Source of the DNA: Symsagittifera roscoffensis
Taxonomy: Eukaryota > Xenacoelomorpha > Acoela > Convolutidae
Assembly (NCBI RefSeq): GCF_963678635.1
Contig: NC_087062.1
Coordinates: 10,338,670-10,402,669 of the forward strand
Direction of reading: 5' to 3'
Length of the DNA: 64,000 nt
Shown here: positions 51,276-63,395 of the stretch, one piece after another
Layout: every line of letters starts with the position of its first letter
Numbering within the stretch: position 1 is the stretch's first letter
Notes under the pieces: model-generated
The model's input: only the letters and a program-made list of their open reading frames with translations
Databases searched by the model: none
Told to the model about the DNA's origin: nothing
Position numbers and translations under genes: made by a program

Positions 51276-51639
51276 CTCTTGTGTCTACGAACAATTTTAA
51301 AAGGTATTTGAGCAGTTTTTGAATACAAACATTATTAGTTTGAATCTTGTTTAACCCAGTTGGACTCGAAAATACTATCTGAATTAGATTCGAATATCTT
51401 AATTTTGGCATCCCGATGCTTACATTCTTTACGAGAATTTTGTGATTCTGCGAAAGTGCACATTATTTGTTTTTCTTTCCGATTCTTTGTTATTTTAAAT
51501 GTAATGATTTTTTCTTTCTATTTTTTTGTCATTTTGAAATTTTTAAGTATTTAATCTTTATTTAAAAAGCAAAAATTCATATAATTCTCTCTTCGAACTT
51601 CGATCATTTTTTCCGGCGTTCTGTTTCTTTTTCACTTTT

Positions 51640-51960
51640 CCAACCATTGGTATTGCGATCGGGTACAAGACTTTTTTTCCCGTAATCAACTTTGTCCACA
51701 GGGCTGATTGGACTCCTGGTGGTACCTTGATTCACAATGAATTCAAAATGTGTAGTGTCTCTTGCACACTTGGCCTGGTGATATCGAATATGCTTAAGAC
51801 GGCAAAGGTCCTGGGTTCGAATTTGACCAGAACCAGTTTTTTTTCAAACGGTTAAGTTTCCGGTTCAAAAAAATTCGGCCTGTTATTTGTCTGCTTATGT
51901 TTTGTCGGCTTAGTTGCGTTATCTAACAATCGTTTTTTTTTTAGCTGTAAACAGTTTTCA
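51640..51960 (+). mobile_element. tRNA-like SINE, copy 3
   Basis: The clearest copy: ATTGCGATCGGGTACAAGAC, GATTGGACTCCTGGTGGTAC, CACACTTGGCCTGGTGATAT (A-box-like), GGTCCTGGGTTCGAATTTGA (B-box-like, about 51807), a T8 run, then TTTGTCTGCTTATGTTTTG and GGCTTAGTTGCG. The spacing of the A-box and B-box candidates is about 40 nt, as in tRNA genes. Confidence 0.65.
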
Positions 51961-52229
51961 CTGCAGTTATTTTTAGAATTTTAAAAATTGGGCCGAATCG
52001 AAATTTGTTTTTCACATAGGTTGTAATTTTAGCAGCTCGATTTGTTACAATTTCACTTTTTTTCTTCAATTTTTGTATTTTTGTAAGCTTAATAATTTTC
52101 GGCTTCATTAATATCGACTTGGTGGCCTCTTTTTGCGTCCTTACGACCGAAAGAAGTTTTCTGCGCATGTGTGTGCTCTGAGTGGAAAAGGGACTTAACA
52201 TTTTTTATAAGTTGAAAATTTTTTGAATT

Positions 52230-52630
52230 TCTTTTCGGCATGAAGGGTCTTTTGGCGAAGCTTTTTTACCGCTTGGTAATTATAAATTCAAATCCCATCA
52301 AACATCCGGCGTATCTTACGTAGAGGTGAAGCATCTGCTTCAGACGGCTAAGATTTGCGGTTCGGGCCCTTTTTTTTTGCAAACTAGAGTTTTTGTGCGT
52401 TTACGGACTATCGTCCGTCTGTTTTTTTTTTTGTCGGCTTTGTTACGGTGCCTCAATGGTTTAGCTTTATTCCAAATTGCTGTAATTTTAATGCTTGAGA
52501 CGACAGAATCCGGCAGTTACATTTCAGCTGAGAACTGTTTTTCTTGCAAAAAAATAAAAAAAGTTTGGCCAATTTAGATTATTGTGTCAGCTTATATTTG
52601 TCTGCTTAGTTCCGGAGAAAGGACTTCTTT
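52230..52630 (+). mobile_element. tRNA-like SINE, copy 4 (degenerate)
   Basis: Weakly similar to copies 1-3: AGGTGAAGCATCTGCTTCAG, GACGGCTAAGATTTGCGGTT, GGTTCGGGCCC before a T9 run, and later TTTGTCTGCTTAGTTCC. The B-box core GGTTCGGGCC is altered. Boundaries are uncertain. Confidence 0.35.
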
Positions 52631-52639
52631 GAAAAGTTG

Positions 52640-53801
52640 GCTTCTGTAGTGCATTACCTAAGCTCTTTGAAGAGTTTGTAATAGTGCAGGAAATTTTCCG
52701 GATATTTTGGACTTCGGTTGCAATTTTCTTTTGACAAAAACGATTTTTTGAATTTTTTTCGTTTGATTTTCATAGTCATTCCTGTTTGTATCGCAAGTGG
52801 TGAGAATCTCAGCTTCGCCTTTGTGCAGAGCTTTGTTTTTGACCCCTCCCTAAAGGAATTTGGAAGGGAATGTAGCCTAGGGTGAGTTTTTTCTCAATTT
52901 TAAGTACCTGAAACAAAGCTCGTATGGAGGCCAATTGTGATATCATATTAAAGCATATTGGTCTTCCAAAAAAGTTGGTTCAATGTTGAGGAACACTGGT
53001 TATTTTGAACCATCAAACTTTAACTAGATTTGATTCTTCAACTTGTGTTGATTCTTTAAAGCTGTAAGTTGTGTAAAATTTTAATTCCAATTAAATTTTT
53101 CAGGCTCAAAATTTTTTGTAACATTTTTATTGTGTTAGCCTACTTTTTTGAGATATCGCAATTTTTGAAAAGTTTTAGTTTGCGCAGATTTATCTTTTTG
53201 AGTCGTTTGCTTAATTGCAAACAGGCGTTTTTCATAGTATTACATATTTTGTTTGATTGTATGACCAAGTTTGCTTTTAAAGCTATTTGGTTAAGTACTC
53301 GTAATTTTTGAAATATCGTAAGGCTCTAAGAAAAATTTGCCGAATAGGAAATTTAATTTCGTACAATTTTTAAGGTTTAGTTTTCTGGGTAATCGATGGA
53401 AAATTTTTCTTTTTCTATTATTGCCTATCATGATTGAAAAGATGGTCTGCTTCTATTTTTGGAGTGAAATAACTAAAAAAAAAAACAGAAAAACCAGAGG
53501 TTTTTTTTGTGTTTTTAAATTTGAGACGTCAGCGTTGTATGTATTTCTTGTCGTGTAGGTATCTTGTTGACCCTTTCTCAATAATTTTTGAAAAAATGTA
53601 GACCGTTTTTTCCTGAAGCTTATTGTAAATAGAACTCTGCGTTGGTTTCTGCCTTGAGTTTTCTAGAACTCTTTGATCGGAAGTCTGTTTTGAATCGAAA
53701 TCACAAAATCAAATACGCTGCTTTTCTCCTTGATTTTATTTTCATGACTTGCGAGTCAATTCGATTGCAGAAAATTCTGCACTGTCACTTGGTAATTTCA
53801 G
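52640..53801. other. Intergenic stretch upstream of the POU gene
   Basis: AT-rich with no supported coding frame. At about 52785-52840 a TATCGCAAG...GCTTCGCCTTTGTGC segment resembles 12815-12860. The last bases, TTGGTAATTTCAG ending at 53801, are a good 3' splice site directly before the POU first exon. Confidence 0.5.
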
Positions 53802-53816
53802 ATATGGTTTGAGGAG

Positions 53817-56475
53817 ATGAAAACATTTGACCTCGAGGAGGAGATTTTCAAAAATGTGGACGCGGACCCAAAAGACATCGTCCCTCGGTTGCTGGCGACT
53901 ATCAAGGAAAAAGTGAGTTCCTCAGACGAAGAGGCTAGAAATATGTTGATATTTTCCCAACAGGCTGTAATTAGAAGTTTGCATGGGAAAATTGGAGCGT
54001 TAATAGAACTGAAGCACGAAGAGAAGGAAGCTTTTATAGGTAAGAAAATTTTAAAGGTTATTTTTTACATATTGAAATGACCAAACTTTTACATGCACAG
54101 CACCATTAATTTTCAAGGTATGATTTTGAAAGCAGTCTTTGCTCATAGAAGTGAGTTTGTAAGGAAAAATGGTTTTATCTCACCTAAATTTGACACCAGT
54201 AGTGATTTCTTTGCGATAAATAATCCTGGACTGAATGTTCCAGATGTCGACCAAATGCAACAGAAAATTGAAATTCCGGTCAAAAGCCTGGTTGAGTTGG
54301 AAACTACACTTCAAGATGTGGCAGAGAATACTCAGCAGCCCTTAAATGTGAACCCTATAGTGGTGCTACAATCTGGCGACTTCGACCCTTCGATGGGGTA
54401 TCCGGCAATTGAACCCTCAACTATGCAACAGCTGCTCATACTAGCGCCTACAAGAGTCACACCTGTTTGCAAGGGTCCGTTGAAACTAAAGAATCCGCAA
54501 ATTAGTGTTGCTTGTCCAGTTAATTCAGATATTGATACCCAGAACCCGAATGCGGAAACGCGCAGTGCCGGTTTGAATGAAAAAGACATCGATATGATAG
54601 CGAGAAAGTATATGATCCCGATTCCAGCCAGCGACGAATCAAGTAAACTAGAAGAGTTAGAGTCGTTTGCGAAAGATTTCAGGACGAGAAGGATTAGACT
54701 GGGATACACGCAGAATGACGTCGGACTCTCCTTAGGTTGGTTAAGTAACCGAACGTTTCATGCTACAAACGTTGAAAAGTTATAGCAATAGGAACAGGTG
54801 TCTTAGATCAAAAAGAAAGTGAACAATGGACTAAAGATAACCACATTTATAAACGACATGCTTCGATTTAGTCTCCTGCATTTATGCTCTTTGGAAGAAA
54901 TAACAGAAAGTTCATATCAATCATTGAAGTCGTTAATGAAACAAGAGTAGCAGAGAATGTTCGCATCGCATTAAAGTATACAAAAACTATACTATTTCCA
55001 CTCCCTTCCTCTGCCCATTTTGCTTTTGTTTCAGTTTTTGAGGAAGGGAGTGGAAATGGTATAGAGTCACGTACAAAGTTGACATTTTTATTGATTTGAA
55101 ATGGTTTCATCCGGCGTTCTGCACGTACTCTTGTGCTGAAAATGAATCTGGAAAAAAAATTAAAAAACGAGACTAATTTTTCTCGTCACGAAGTGTTTGC
55201 GACTCCGAAACACCGCTAAAAGTTCTGTAATGACTTAACCGAGCTTTCTTTGAAGGTTTCGCAATAGTTGTGCTATACTATGAAATTTTTTTCCTTTTGA
55301 AAGGTGCACAAAGGGGTCCCTATGAAATGTGCACAAAGAAATGTGCTCTCAAAAAGTGCATATATAATTAAGTGCATCAATATTTTGAGTTTCCTGAAAA
55401 TAGAATCTGGAAAACCTATATAAGAGTCTTCTCGTTCACCACTCTTAATTAACCCAATTTGAGAAAACGGCACATTGCATAGGGAGTGCACATTTCTTTG
55501 TTTAATTTTAGTAGTGTTCAGTATAGGTTTTTAGTATAGTGTGTCGGCCATATTTGACCGACACACTATATCTGGGGCACCGACGTTTTTTTTGAAATCT
55601 GAGTCTGATTTGCGTGAAAAACACCGCGTGTTCACAATGATAAATCTGATTTCATGGATACTTTCAGGCAAGATATACTCGAGCGACTTCAGCCAAACAA
55701 CAGTCTCGAGATTTGAGGCCCTGAATCTAAGTTTCAAGAATATGGTCAATCTTAAACCATTCATGGAGAAGTGGATCAACGATGCAGAACGACACAAGAC
55801 CTTAGTGGAACAAGACACAGATGGATTGAGCCTTGAAGACCAGAAGACGCTGGAAATATTCCAGAGTTCGAAGGACAATCTGGGACACCGACGAAGGAAA
55901 CGACGTACTTGCATTGATGTGAAGACGAAAAAGGCGTTGGAGCAGTTCTATAATGGTACGATACTAAACATGTAATTCTCTGGTAGTAAGCATTTAGTTC
56001 TCAGGTGTTTCGAAAGTCAAAACTTTGTGCCGTAATTCATGTTTTAGATAAACCTCATCCCACCCACGAAGAATGCTGTGCAATAGCGGAAGCCTTAAAC
56101 CAGGACCGCAACACAATCCGAATCTGGTTTGGCAACAGGCGCCAGCGAGACAAGCGACTGATGCAGTTGCAGAACTCAGTGTTCGCCCCAAGGGCTTCCT
56201 TCGCTTCAAGGCCATCCATGGATGTTTTCGACAACCGTGAAGTAGTTTCGTTGGACGATTCAATGATGCCAACATCTTTTGATTCGTCGGAACTTCAAAC
56301 GATGCCAAATTTCAGCCAATCCGAAGCTCCTATTATGCCACAAATAAACAACTCGGAAGTCTCAACTGTAGGCTCACATAATAACGTGCTACAACCTTCC
56401 GAGTCGTCGGCATTCTCGACGCCGCAGCAAAACAACTCTGCGTTCAGACCAGTTTCGCAATCTACCCAAAACTGA
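53817..56475 (+). CDS. POU-homeodomain transcription factor, class II-like
   Basis: Exons are 53817-54039, 54118-54735, 55668-55955 and 56048-56475, joined by GT-AG introns of 78, 932 and 92 nt, all in phase 1; about 518 residues. The frame is open back to a splice acceptor at 53801, so an earlier exon or a spliced leader is possible. The POU-specific domain begins SSKLEELESFAKDF, with RRIRLGYTQNDVGLSLG before intron 2 and DFSQTTVSRFEALNLSFKNM after it. FEALNLSFKNM and KWINDAE resemble POU class II (Oct-1/nubbin). The homeodomain starts RRRKRRTCIDVKTKKALEQF; its third helix in exon 4 reads NTIRIWFGNRRQRDKR. The usual Cys at position 50 (WFCNRR) is Gly here. The N-terminal 150 residues are not recognised; the C-terminus is S/N/Q-rich. 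It binds octamer-type DNA as a nuclear regulator. Confidence 0.9.
54988..55064 (+). repeat. Long intronic hairpin (24-nt arms)
   Basis: Arms 54988-55011 and 55041-55064 are complementary over 24 nt with one mismatch (a possible G-U pair in RNA); the loop is 29 nt. It lies in intron 2 of the POU gene. It could be the ends of a small foldback element, or a hairpin RNA. Confidence 0.75.
55334..55500 (+). repeat. Inverted repeat, possible MITE remnant
   Basis: CAAAGAAATGTGC at 55334-55346 is perfectly complementary to 55488-55500. Further GTGCAC words and a CCCTATG/CATAGGG pair lie on both sides of the same region (about 55300-55500). The layout is that of a small element with terminal inverted repeats inside POU intron 2. 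Confidence 0.5.
55535..55570 (+). repeat. Perfect 13-bp hairpin near POU exon 3
   Basis: TATAGTGTGTCGG (55535-55547) and CCGACACACTATA (55558-55570) are perfectly complementary with a 10-nt loop. It ends 97 nt before the exon 3 acceptor, where it could influence splicing. Confidence 0.75.
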
Positions 56476-57912
56476 ATTTTTGTTTTAACTAGTTTATTCG
56501 AATAATTTATACATCGGCAATCTAGATTCGATTTCCGTTTGTTTTCTTGAGTGCAAATAAGCGAAGTGATTTATCACTTATTTCGGTCGTTTGTTTTTTT
56601 TTGTTTAAGAGTTATGAACATTGTGAATACTCTTATATAGTTCTTGGTGATTTTCTTTTCACGCTCAGTTTTGATTTTTTTTGCGGTTTGACCTTGTCTT
56701 ATTTTTAAGTTCTCTTCATTTCTTTTGTAAAAAGAAAGGCGAACTCCTCTATCGAACAGCAAAATGTAAAGGTCATAAAAATTGAGATCGAATTCTTTTT
56801 TCGAAAATGGAATTTGATTATCAGATGTCCCAGCGAAATAAAAACTTTATCTGTTGACTCTGTTTCCTCAAACTGGGGTAATCTTATTTTAAAAAATACT
56901 GCACATAAATTGTTCGTTCAAAGGCATTTTTTTTTCTTTAAAATTCGAAAGTTGAAGTTTTTATAAAAACAAGTCCGTTTTTTTTCTGTTTCCATTCGTT
57001 CATGACTTTTTCCAACTGTCAGTTGGCTATGTTTTTTTTTAGAAAAAATTCTCCCAAATTTGCTTTTTTTGCGGTTTGATTTTTAAAAAAGTTTACTTTC
57101 AAATTCATCTACTTAAAGGAAGGCAAATACCAGTACTTGCAGATTCTCATTTTGAATGCGCTATCTATCCGATATCCAGTCAGTACAAATAACACGAAAA
57201 AATTTGAGTGGTTTTAATCTAGTTTTTAAAAAAAGGTTTTTAAGCTAGTTAAAAAAAGGTTTTTAAGAGTCGGTGAATATTGTGAAGTATTAAATTTTGT
57301 TCACGCTCAAATTTGATGTATAGCGGTTTGCTTTTGATTCATTTTTAAGTTCAGTTCATTTCCTTTTTACAAGGAATGCAAACTCCACTATCGAGGAGCA
57401 GTAGTGAAAAGGTTGCGTAACACGTGATCGGTTCGGAAGTGGATTTTAATTTTCAGATTTTACAGCGGAATAAGAAGTTTAACTATTGATCCAATTTTCT
57501 CAAATTGAATTAATTTTATCTAAAAAGTGTCAATCTTAAATTGATTTTGAAAGTCAAAGAGCTTTAAGGCCATATACTTTTTACTTCGACATTCGAAATT
57601 GACGTTCTTTTAAAAAAAATGTGGTTTGTCAAAAGTTATTAACAAAGTTTGGATTTAAAAAACGAGAATATGTATGTACTGGTAATGCAGCCAATAAATA
57701 TCAAGCAAGAAAACAAAATCAAGAAATGAAGTCAGAAGTTGATGTTTTTCCAGGGAAAATTTCGCCTTTCTCAAAATTACATATTTGTCAGAAAACGAAG
57801 TGTTTTGTAACCATTTCTATTTTCGTTTCTTACTGGAACTTGTTTTTTTTTGAAATTTTGAATGCTGTTTTAGATTTGAAATTGAATTAAGCAGCAAGTG
57901 ATTCATTAAGTG
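56476..57912. other. Intergenic stretch between POU and MAN2C1
   Basis: AT-rich with no supported gene. Two diverged copies of a segment of about 150 nt are visible. The first is near 56620-56770 and the second near 57270-57420. Both have AATATTGTGAA/ACATTGTGAA, CACGCTCA, GCGGTTTG, TTTTTAAGTTC and a run ending ACTCC...TATCGA. A splice acceptor-like GCTGTTTTAG ends at 57873, 39 nt before the MAN2C1 ATG. Confidence 0.5.
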
Positions 57913-60900
57913 ATGGCTGAATTAGTAGCTCCTCCTTTCAAGAACTGGAGGACCACCCTGGAACGACTGGAAAAGTTTTTATCCGACAGTTTTTTCCAGA
58001 AATACAACCTCACCTCACAGCTGCAAACAGAACTGAAGACGTTTCAGAACATTCCATGTGTCAAATATCAGACTGGGAGACCTCTTTTTAAGGATATTGA
58101 TCTCAAAAAATTCGAAGAAGTCGATGTAAAAAGTACTAAATTTGGACCCACATGGTCGACGTTTTGGTTCAAACTTGAAGTTGATCTTCCTGCTTCAACT
58201 TCGAAAGTAAACTTGGCGGAGTTCTCCACAATTGGCTTAGTCTGGAAATGCGACTGTGAAGCGTTAATTTATGATGTCAATGGAGTGTCGTTGCAGTCTT
58301 TTTCAGAGGAGAGAACTTTCTTTCCTTTCGAGGATCCGAGGTTTCAAGGAACTCTTTACGTGGAACTGGCATGTAATGGGATGTTCGGAGCAGGGGAGCA
58401 TTGTATACAGCCTACCAATTTGGAGAAGACCTTCACTGTCAGTGAAGTGAAATTAGTTGTGAGAAATGACTTGGCCTACAGTTTGTATCATAAATTGAAC
58501 ATGATACATGATTTGGCAAAGGAGATGGGACAAAATACTGTTTCAGGTGGGTGTCTTTTTAAGTCTCAGCCTATGAATAATTGAAGCTTACAAACTTTCT
58601 GAAAACATTTTGAGCAGATTATTCAGTGCTCTTTGTTCAACAACTTGAGTTTAAATAATGAATTCCTGGCGAGTAAAATTCAACTCATTGTAAAATCAAA
58701 CGTTTACAGATAAATTGTTTTAATTGATAAAAAAAAATTGTTTTGCGATAGCGCCGTAGGTTTTAGCATCCCGTTTTCTTTCGTCTTTGATTCTGTATTA
58801 GCGTCTGTTTTTTGTAAATTGTGAAATTTGGTGAAATATGAACAATTTTATTTTTTGTTTAATTTAATTTAACTCAGAAACGAGTTCATTGATTTTTAAG
58901 CGAATCCAGTGTTTTTAAGATTGAAGGGTTCAATCACTGAAATTAGGAATATGTTTCTGTTTAGGAAGCAACGCTCTGTATACTGCAAATCACGTGGTCA
59001 ATTTGCTCCACAAAGAAGGTTTCTCTGCGCAATCATTGCAAGATGCATTGTCGATTGTAAATAAAATCTTTCCACCACAAACAGGGACGAAGCATTCCGA
59101 CGAGCATTTAACAATCGATGCGTTTGGTCATTGTCATATCGACACGGCATGGTTATGGCCATATGACGAAACGAAGCGAAAATGTGCACGGAGTTGGGTG
59201 AATCAAATCAAACTAATGAAGAAAAACGAGAACTTCAAGTTCGTGTGCTCACAAGCGCAGCAGTTCAAATGGGTCGAAACTGACTACCCTAAATTGTTCC
59301 AAACTATCCAGGAGTTCGCAAAGAAAGGACAATTTATCCCTTTAGGGGGATGTTGGGTTGAAATGGACGGAAATCTGCCGAGTTGCGTGTCATTTTGTCA
59401 GCAGTTCCTGTATGGGCAGATGTATTTTAAAGAAAAGTTCGGGCAGTTTAGTGATATCTTCTGGCTGCCAGATACTTTTGGATACTCCGCTTTGCTGCCT
59501 CAAATAGCAAATTTGAGTGGAATCAAGTACTTCCTGACTCAGAAATTGAGCTGGAATCTGGTCAATACTTTTCCTCACAACTCCTTTATTTGGGAAGGTG
59601 AGACTTGAAGCCAACTTTTTTTTCAAAAATCACGAAGATTTGTAATACACCGAACAATTGCAAGGATTTTTTAATGGATGCGTTTTTAGTAACTTTTATT
59701 TAAAATGTGCATTTTTATATTGATAATCACATTTGACATGGTTGCATAATCGTTTCCTTTAAAAAATAACCTAACTACATCGTTGATATTCTCACGCTTG
59801 TAAAAAAAATTAAGCTGTATAATTTAACAACTAGATTTGCTCTGAGGTTTTGATGAGACAGCAGAATTGAGAACCTCAAACCGAATAGATGTATGATTTT
59901 TTTCCAGGCCTCGATGGATCTCAGCTACTGACTCATTTTCCACCCAATGACAACTACTGCGCTCGTATGAATCCAAGTGAACTGCTGTTTGCTGAGAAGA
60001 ACTTCAAAGACAAAGGCAGATCTCAGGATGCGATGATGCTGTTTGGGTTTGGAGACGGAGGAGGGGGTCCCACGGAGGAGATGTTGGTGAGAGTCAATGC
60101 TCTGCAGACTGACCATAAAGTGGCCGTGCCGTCTTGTGTCACAACCACACCAACACAGTTCTTCGAGAGGTCAGGACTAAATTCTTACTTTTTCTTTAGT
60201 AGCAGAGGGTTCAGGTGACATTGAGAAAAAGTAGGAACATAAATGCTGAAAAGCTCAAACGAGAACGGCTCATTTTGTGTTGACGTATGGTGGAAATTCA
60301 TTAATTTAATAAGCATGTAGCACTGATTTGTCGTCTGTGATACTTCACTCTTATAAAGTTGAATCTATTTAAAAATCAATTTAATTGCTGTGCTTGATCC
60401 ATCAAATGATTCCAATATTTTATTTTAGATTGGACAAGAACAGATCCAGCCTGTGCAAATGGGTGGGGGAGCTGTACTTCGAACTGCATCAAGGCACCTT
60501 CACATCTCAGTCCGAAATCAAACGTCTGAACAATCGGATGGAAAACTTGTTGCGCTGCGCCGAGTTCTACGTCGCAGTTCTCAGAATCATATCACAGAGG
60601 GACTCGAACTCAATGCCTCCAGAACTGGACATTGACAAAATGAGAAGTGCTTTGAAAAGTGCTTGGGAGTTAGTTTTGTGTAACCAGTTCCACGATGTCT
60701 TGCCTGGAAGCTGTATCGAAGAAGTAGCGAGGGATGCTGTCGATTATTTTAAAAGAGCCGAGAATCTAATCAAGTTCCAGTTCTCAAGCGAAGTGATCTC
60801 ATGTCGAGTGAACTTATCACAATGGTCTTTTGATGTTCAATCTGTCGAACCTCGTCGTTCGGATCCTCTGTTGGACGTTGTAGTTCCTAAAGTTAACCTG

Positions 60901-61944
60901 TGCCTTGAAAACGAATATTTAAGAGCAGTGTTCAAGCCAGATGGAACGCTCGAAAGTCTCAGCGCTTGTGGCACTAAGCAGAATTTGGCAGCTGAAGGTT
61001 CCCCCCTGAACGTGTTCAAAATTGACTCAGACATGCCTCTGTTTTGGGACGCTTGGGATATTATGGATTACCATTCCGAAACTGGAGCGAACATCTCAGC
61101 TGTTTCTCACAGAATAGAAAATGGCTGTTTTGTCTTCGAGTTCAAAATCAGTGACAATTCTAAAATGTCTATGAAAGTTTCTCTGCCTAAATGTGAGCCC
61201 TACTTGGTTTTCGAGTTGTGTGTTGATTGGCAAGAGGCGCATAAACTCTTGAAAGTTGAGTTTGAATTTGATTTGAGAGCACAGCATTGCAGTTATGGAT
61301 CTCAAATTGGTTTCGTTGAGCAAACAAACAACATGAACACTTCGCAAGATACAGCGAAGTTTGAAGTTTGTGGTCATAAATGGGCAGCCATGCAGCAATA
61401 TGGATACGGCTGTGCTGTTCTGACCCCGGCTAAATATGGCTTCAGGGCCCTGGATTCAAAGTTGGCTCTTTCTTTGCTACGCGCCCCTAAGGCGCCCGAT
61501 GATAATTGTGATATGGGCAATCATTCAATAAAGTATGCTTTAATGCCGTACGTAGGAACATTCCAAACAGCTGATGTCCAGAAATGTGCTAATGATTTCA
61601 ACTTGAATACGGACGATTTTGTTGTTTCTATTCCGAAATTGTCACCACAAATGACTGAAGTGACAAGTGAAGGAGCGTTAATCAAAGTGTTGTCGAAAGC
61701 GATTAGAATTGAGAGTTTTCAATGTGCGTATGAGATGCCCAATGCATACGTGTTGAAACTTTCCGAACAGTTTGGCTCCTCTGCCCAATGCAACGTAGCT
61801 CTTTCGTCACTCCTGGGAATGAAAAAATATGCTCTTTGTGATATTCTTGAGAGACCCTTGAGCGAGTTCGCTGATATTTCTGAGCGCGGAGTGATAATAA
61901 ATGTGAAACCATTCAAGTTGATTTGTATATTATTGATAGCTTAA
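57913..61944 (+). CDS. MAN2C1: Cytosolic alpha-mannosidase class 2C member 1
   Basis: Exons 57913-58546, 58965-59597, 59908-60169 and 60429-61944 (introns 418, 310 and 259 nt; GT-AG; phases 1, 1, 2) encode about 1014 residues; human MAN2C1 has about 1040. The enzyme trims alpha-linked mannose from free oligosaccharides in the cytosol; no signal peptide is present, as expected. It starts MAELVAPPFKNWRTTLERLE, matching the family N-terminus. Glycoside hydrolase family 38 motifs: GHCHIDTAWLWP with zinc ligands His 269 and Asp 271, the catalytic nucleophile Asp 381 in WLPDTFGYSA, FGFGDGGGGPTEEM, and NQFHDVLPGSC with zinc ligand His 598. The C-terminal beta domain includes PLFWDAWDIMDYH, HKLLKVEFEFDL and LLRAPKAPDDN. 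All key residues look intact, so it is probably functional. Confidence 0.95.
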
Positions 61945-63388
61945 GTAATCACCTAAACTGAAATGTATCTTCAACCTATTCTGCTCCCCGAGCTTGTTAA
62001 ATATTAGATTCTGCTGAATGTAAAAGGGCGTTATCAATAATGTTACCGCGAGAAAATGGTCGTAGTTTAGTAAAAGGAACAGGAATGATTGCTCGGTCTT
62101 ATAGCGTATCTTGTTTTTCTTAGTAATTAATTGAATGCGCTTGAAGTTCTCACCTTTAATTATAGTTATTTTCAATCTGATTGTGGTTAAAGGATATAGT
62201 GGACTGTACTCATATTGAGCAAAACCACCTGCGGATTCTCATTGAAAATAAGTGAGTCTCAAAAATAAGTCTCAGAAATAAGTGATTGCTAGGATTTGCG
62301 GTAACCGGTGTTGAAGGTCATGAAGATCTGAAGGTCATGAGTACAGACCTTATTTGCGCTGAACAGCAAAAATGTTGGTTACATAGGCGCATTCTTATTT
62401 TTGCTTAGTGAGCCATTTGCAATGACTTCTTTTTTGGATTTAAGTTCAACAGCTGGAATAGCAAAATGGATATACTATGAATAGATGGCAAGAGTCCACT
62501 TTAAAAAGTTAGTTATTCCTTCTCCCGTAATCCACCGTTTGTGATTTGATGAGTATTTTGCATACATCTGTATCGTGATTGCATCCATCTGTAACTTGGT
62601 TGAGTTAGTCTCCTGTTGCAAAATGATACAAATTGAGGTAAATCATTGATTTGGGATTGCTGTCCTCACTCGGTTTCGGAGCTTTTAATATTTTAATTGA
62701 AAGAAGTCGGTGATCGAATCGCATTAACTGAGTTCATCCTATACTAAATTCCTTTTTTAGAATTGGGTTTGATAAGGCCTGAAATGGGGTGAGCGAGATC
62801 TGTTAATGTATCTACTTGTTACGATTATTATAATCTTCTTGGTTAAATTGTCGAACTCTAATATCACTATTTGATTGCCAATTTTCTTGGTCTTAGCGTT
62901 GTTCAGCAACTTGCTCAGTTTCTCGTATTTGTTCAATTTTGGTGCTCAGCAAAAGTATCAGATCTTTGGTGACTAAAATGGAATGCGGTTTGTGCTTTAT
63001 CTCTTCGACAATGGGATTCTCTTATACTTGTTGTAATAGCGGATGCCATAATTACTTCGATTAGAATTTGGATGATTTGAATTGTTCAAAAATTCTGTTT
63101 TGGTTATTTCCTAATTGACCATTTTGGTAAGGGGCATTTTTAGAGAAATCGCTTCGTCTCTGATTGTTGAAATAAATCTTTTGAAATAAACCATCCTTGC
63201 ATTTCTGTTGACATTTTCAACAATTTCTTCAACCTAGAAGAAAAGACAAATAGTTGAACCTAGAGTTCAATCTTAAAAGCTTTTTCTCGTAAGACCGAAT
63301 TTTTCTCGCTTAAACATTTTTTGTTGTGTCAAAAATCTTTAGGCTGGAAACAAAAATTTAAAACAAACTGAAATTTCTCAAATTCTAA
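61945..63388. other. Intergenic stretch right of MAN2C1
   Basis: I see no supported gene, RNA or repeat here. Around 62240-62285 there is a small local duplication (AAATAAGTGA / AAATAAGTCTCAG). Confidence 0.5.
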
Positions 63389-63395
63389 AGCTTAC

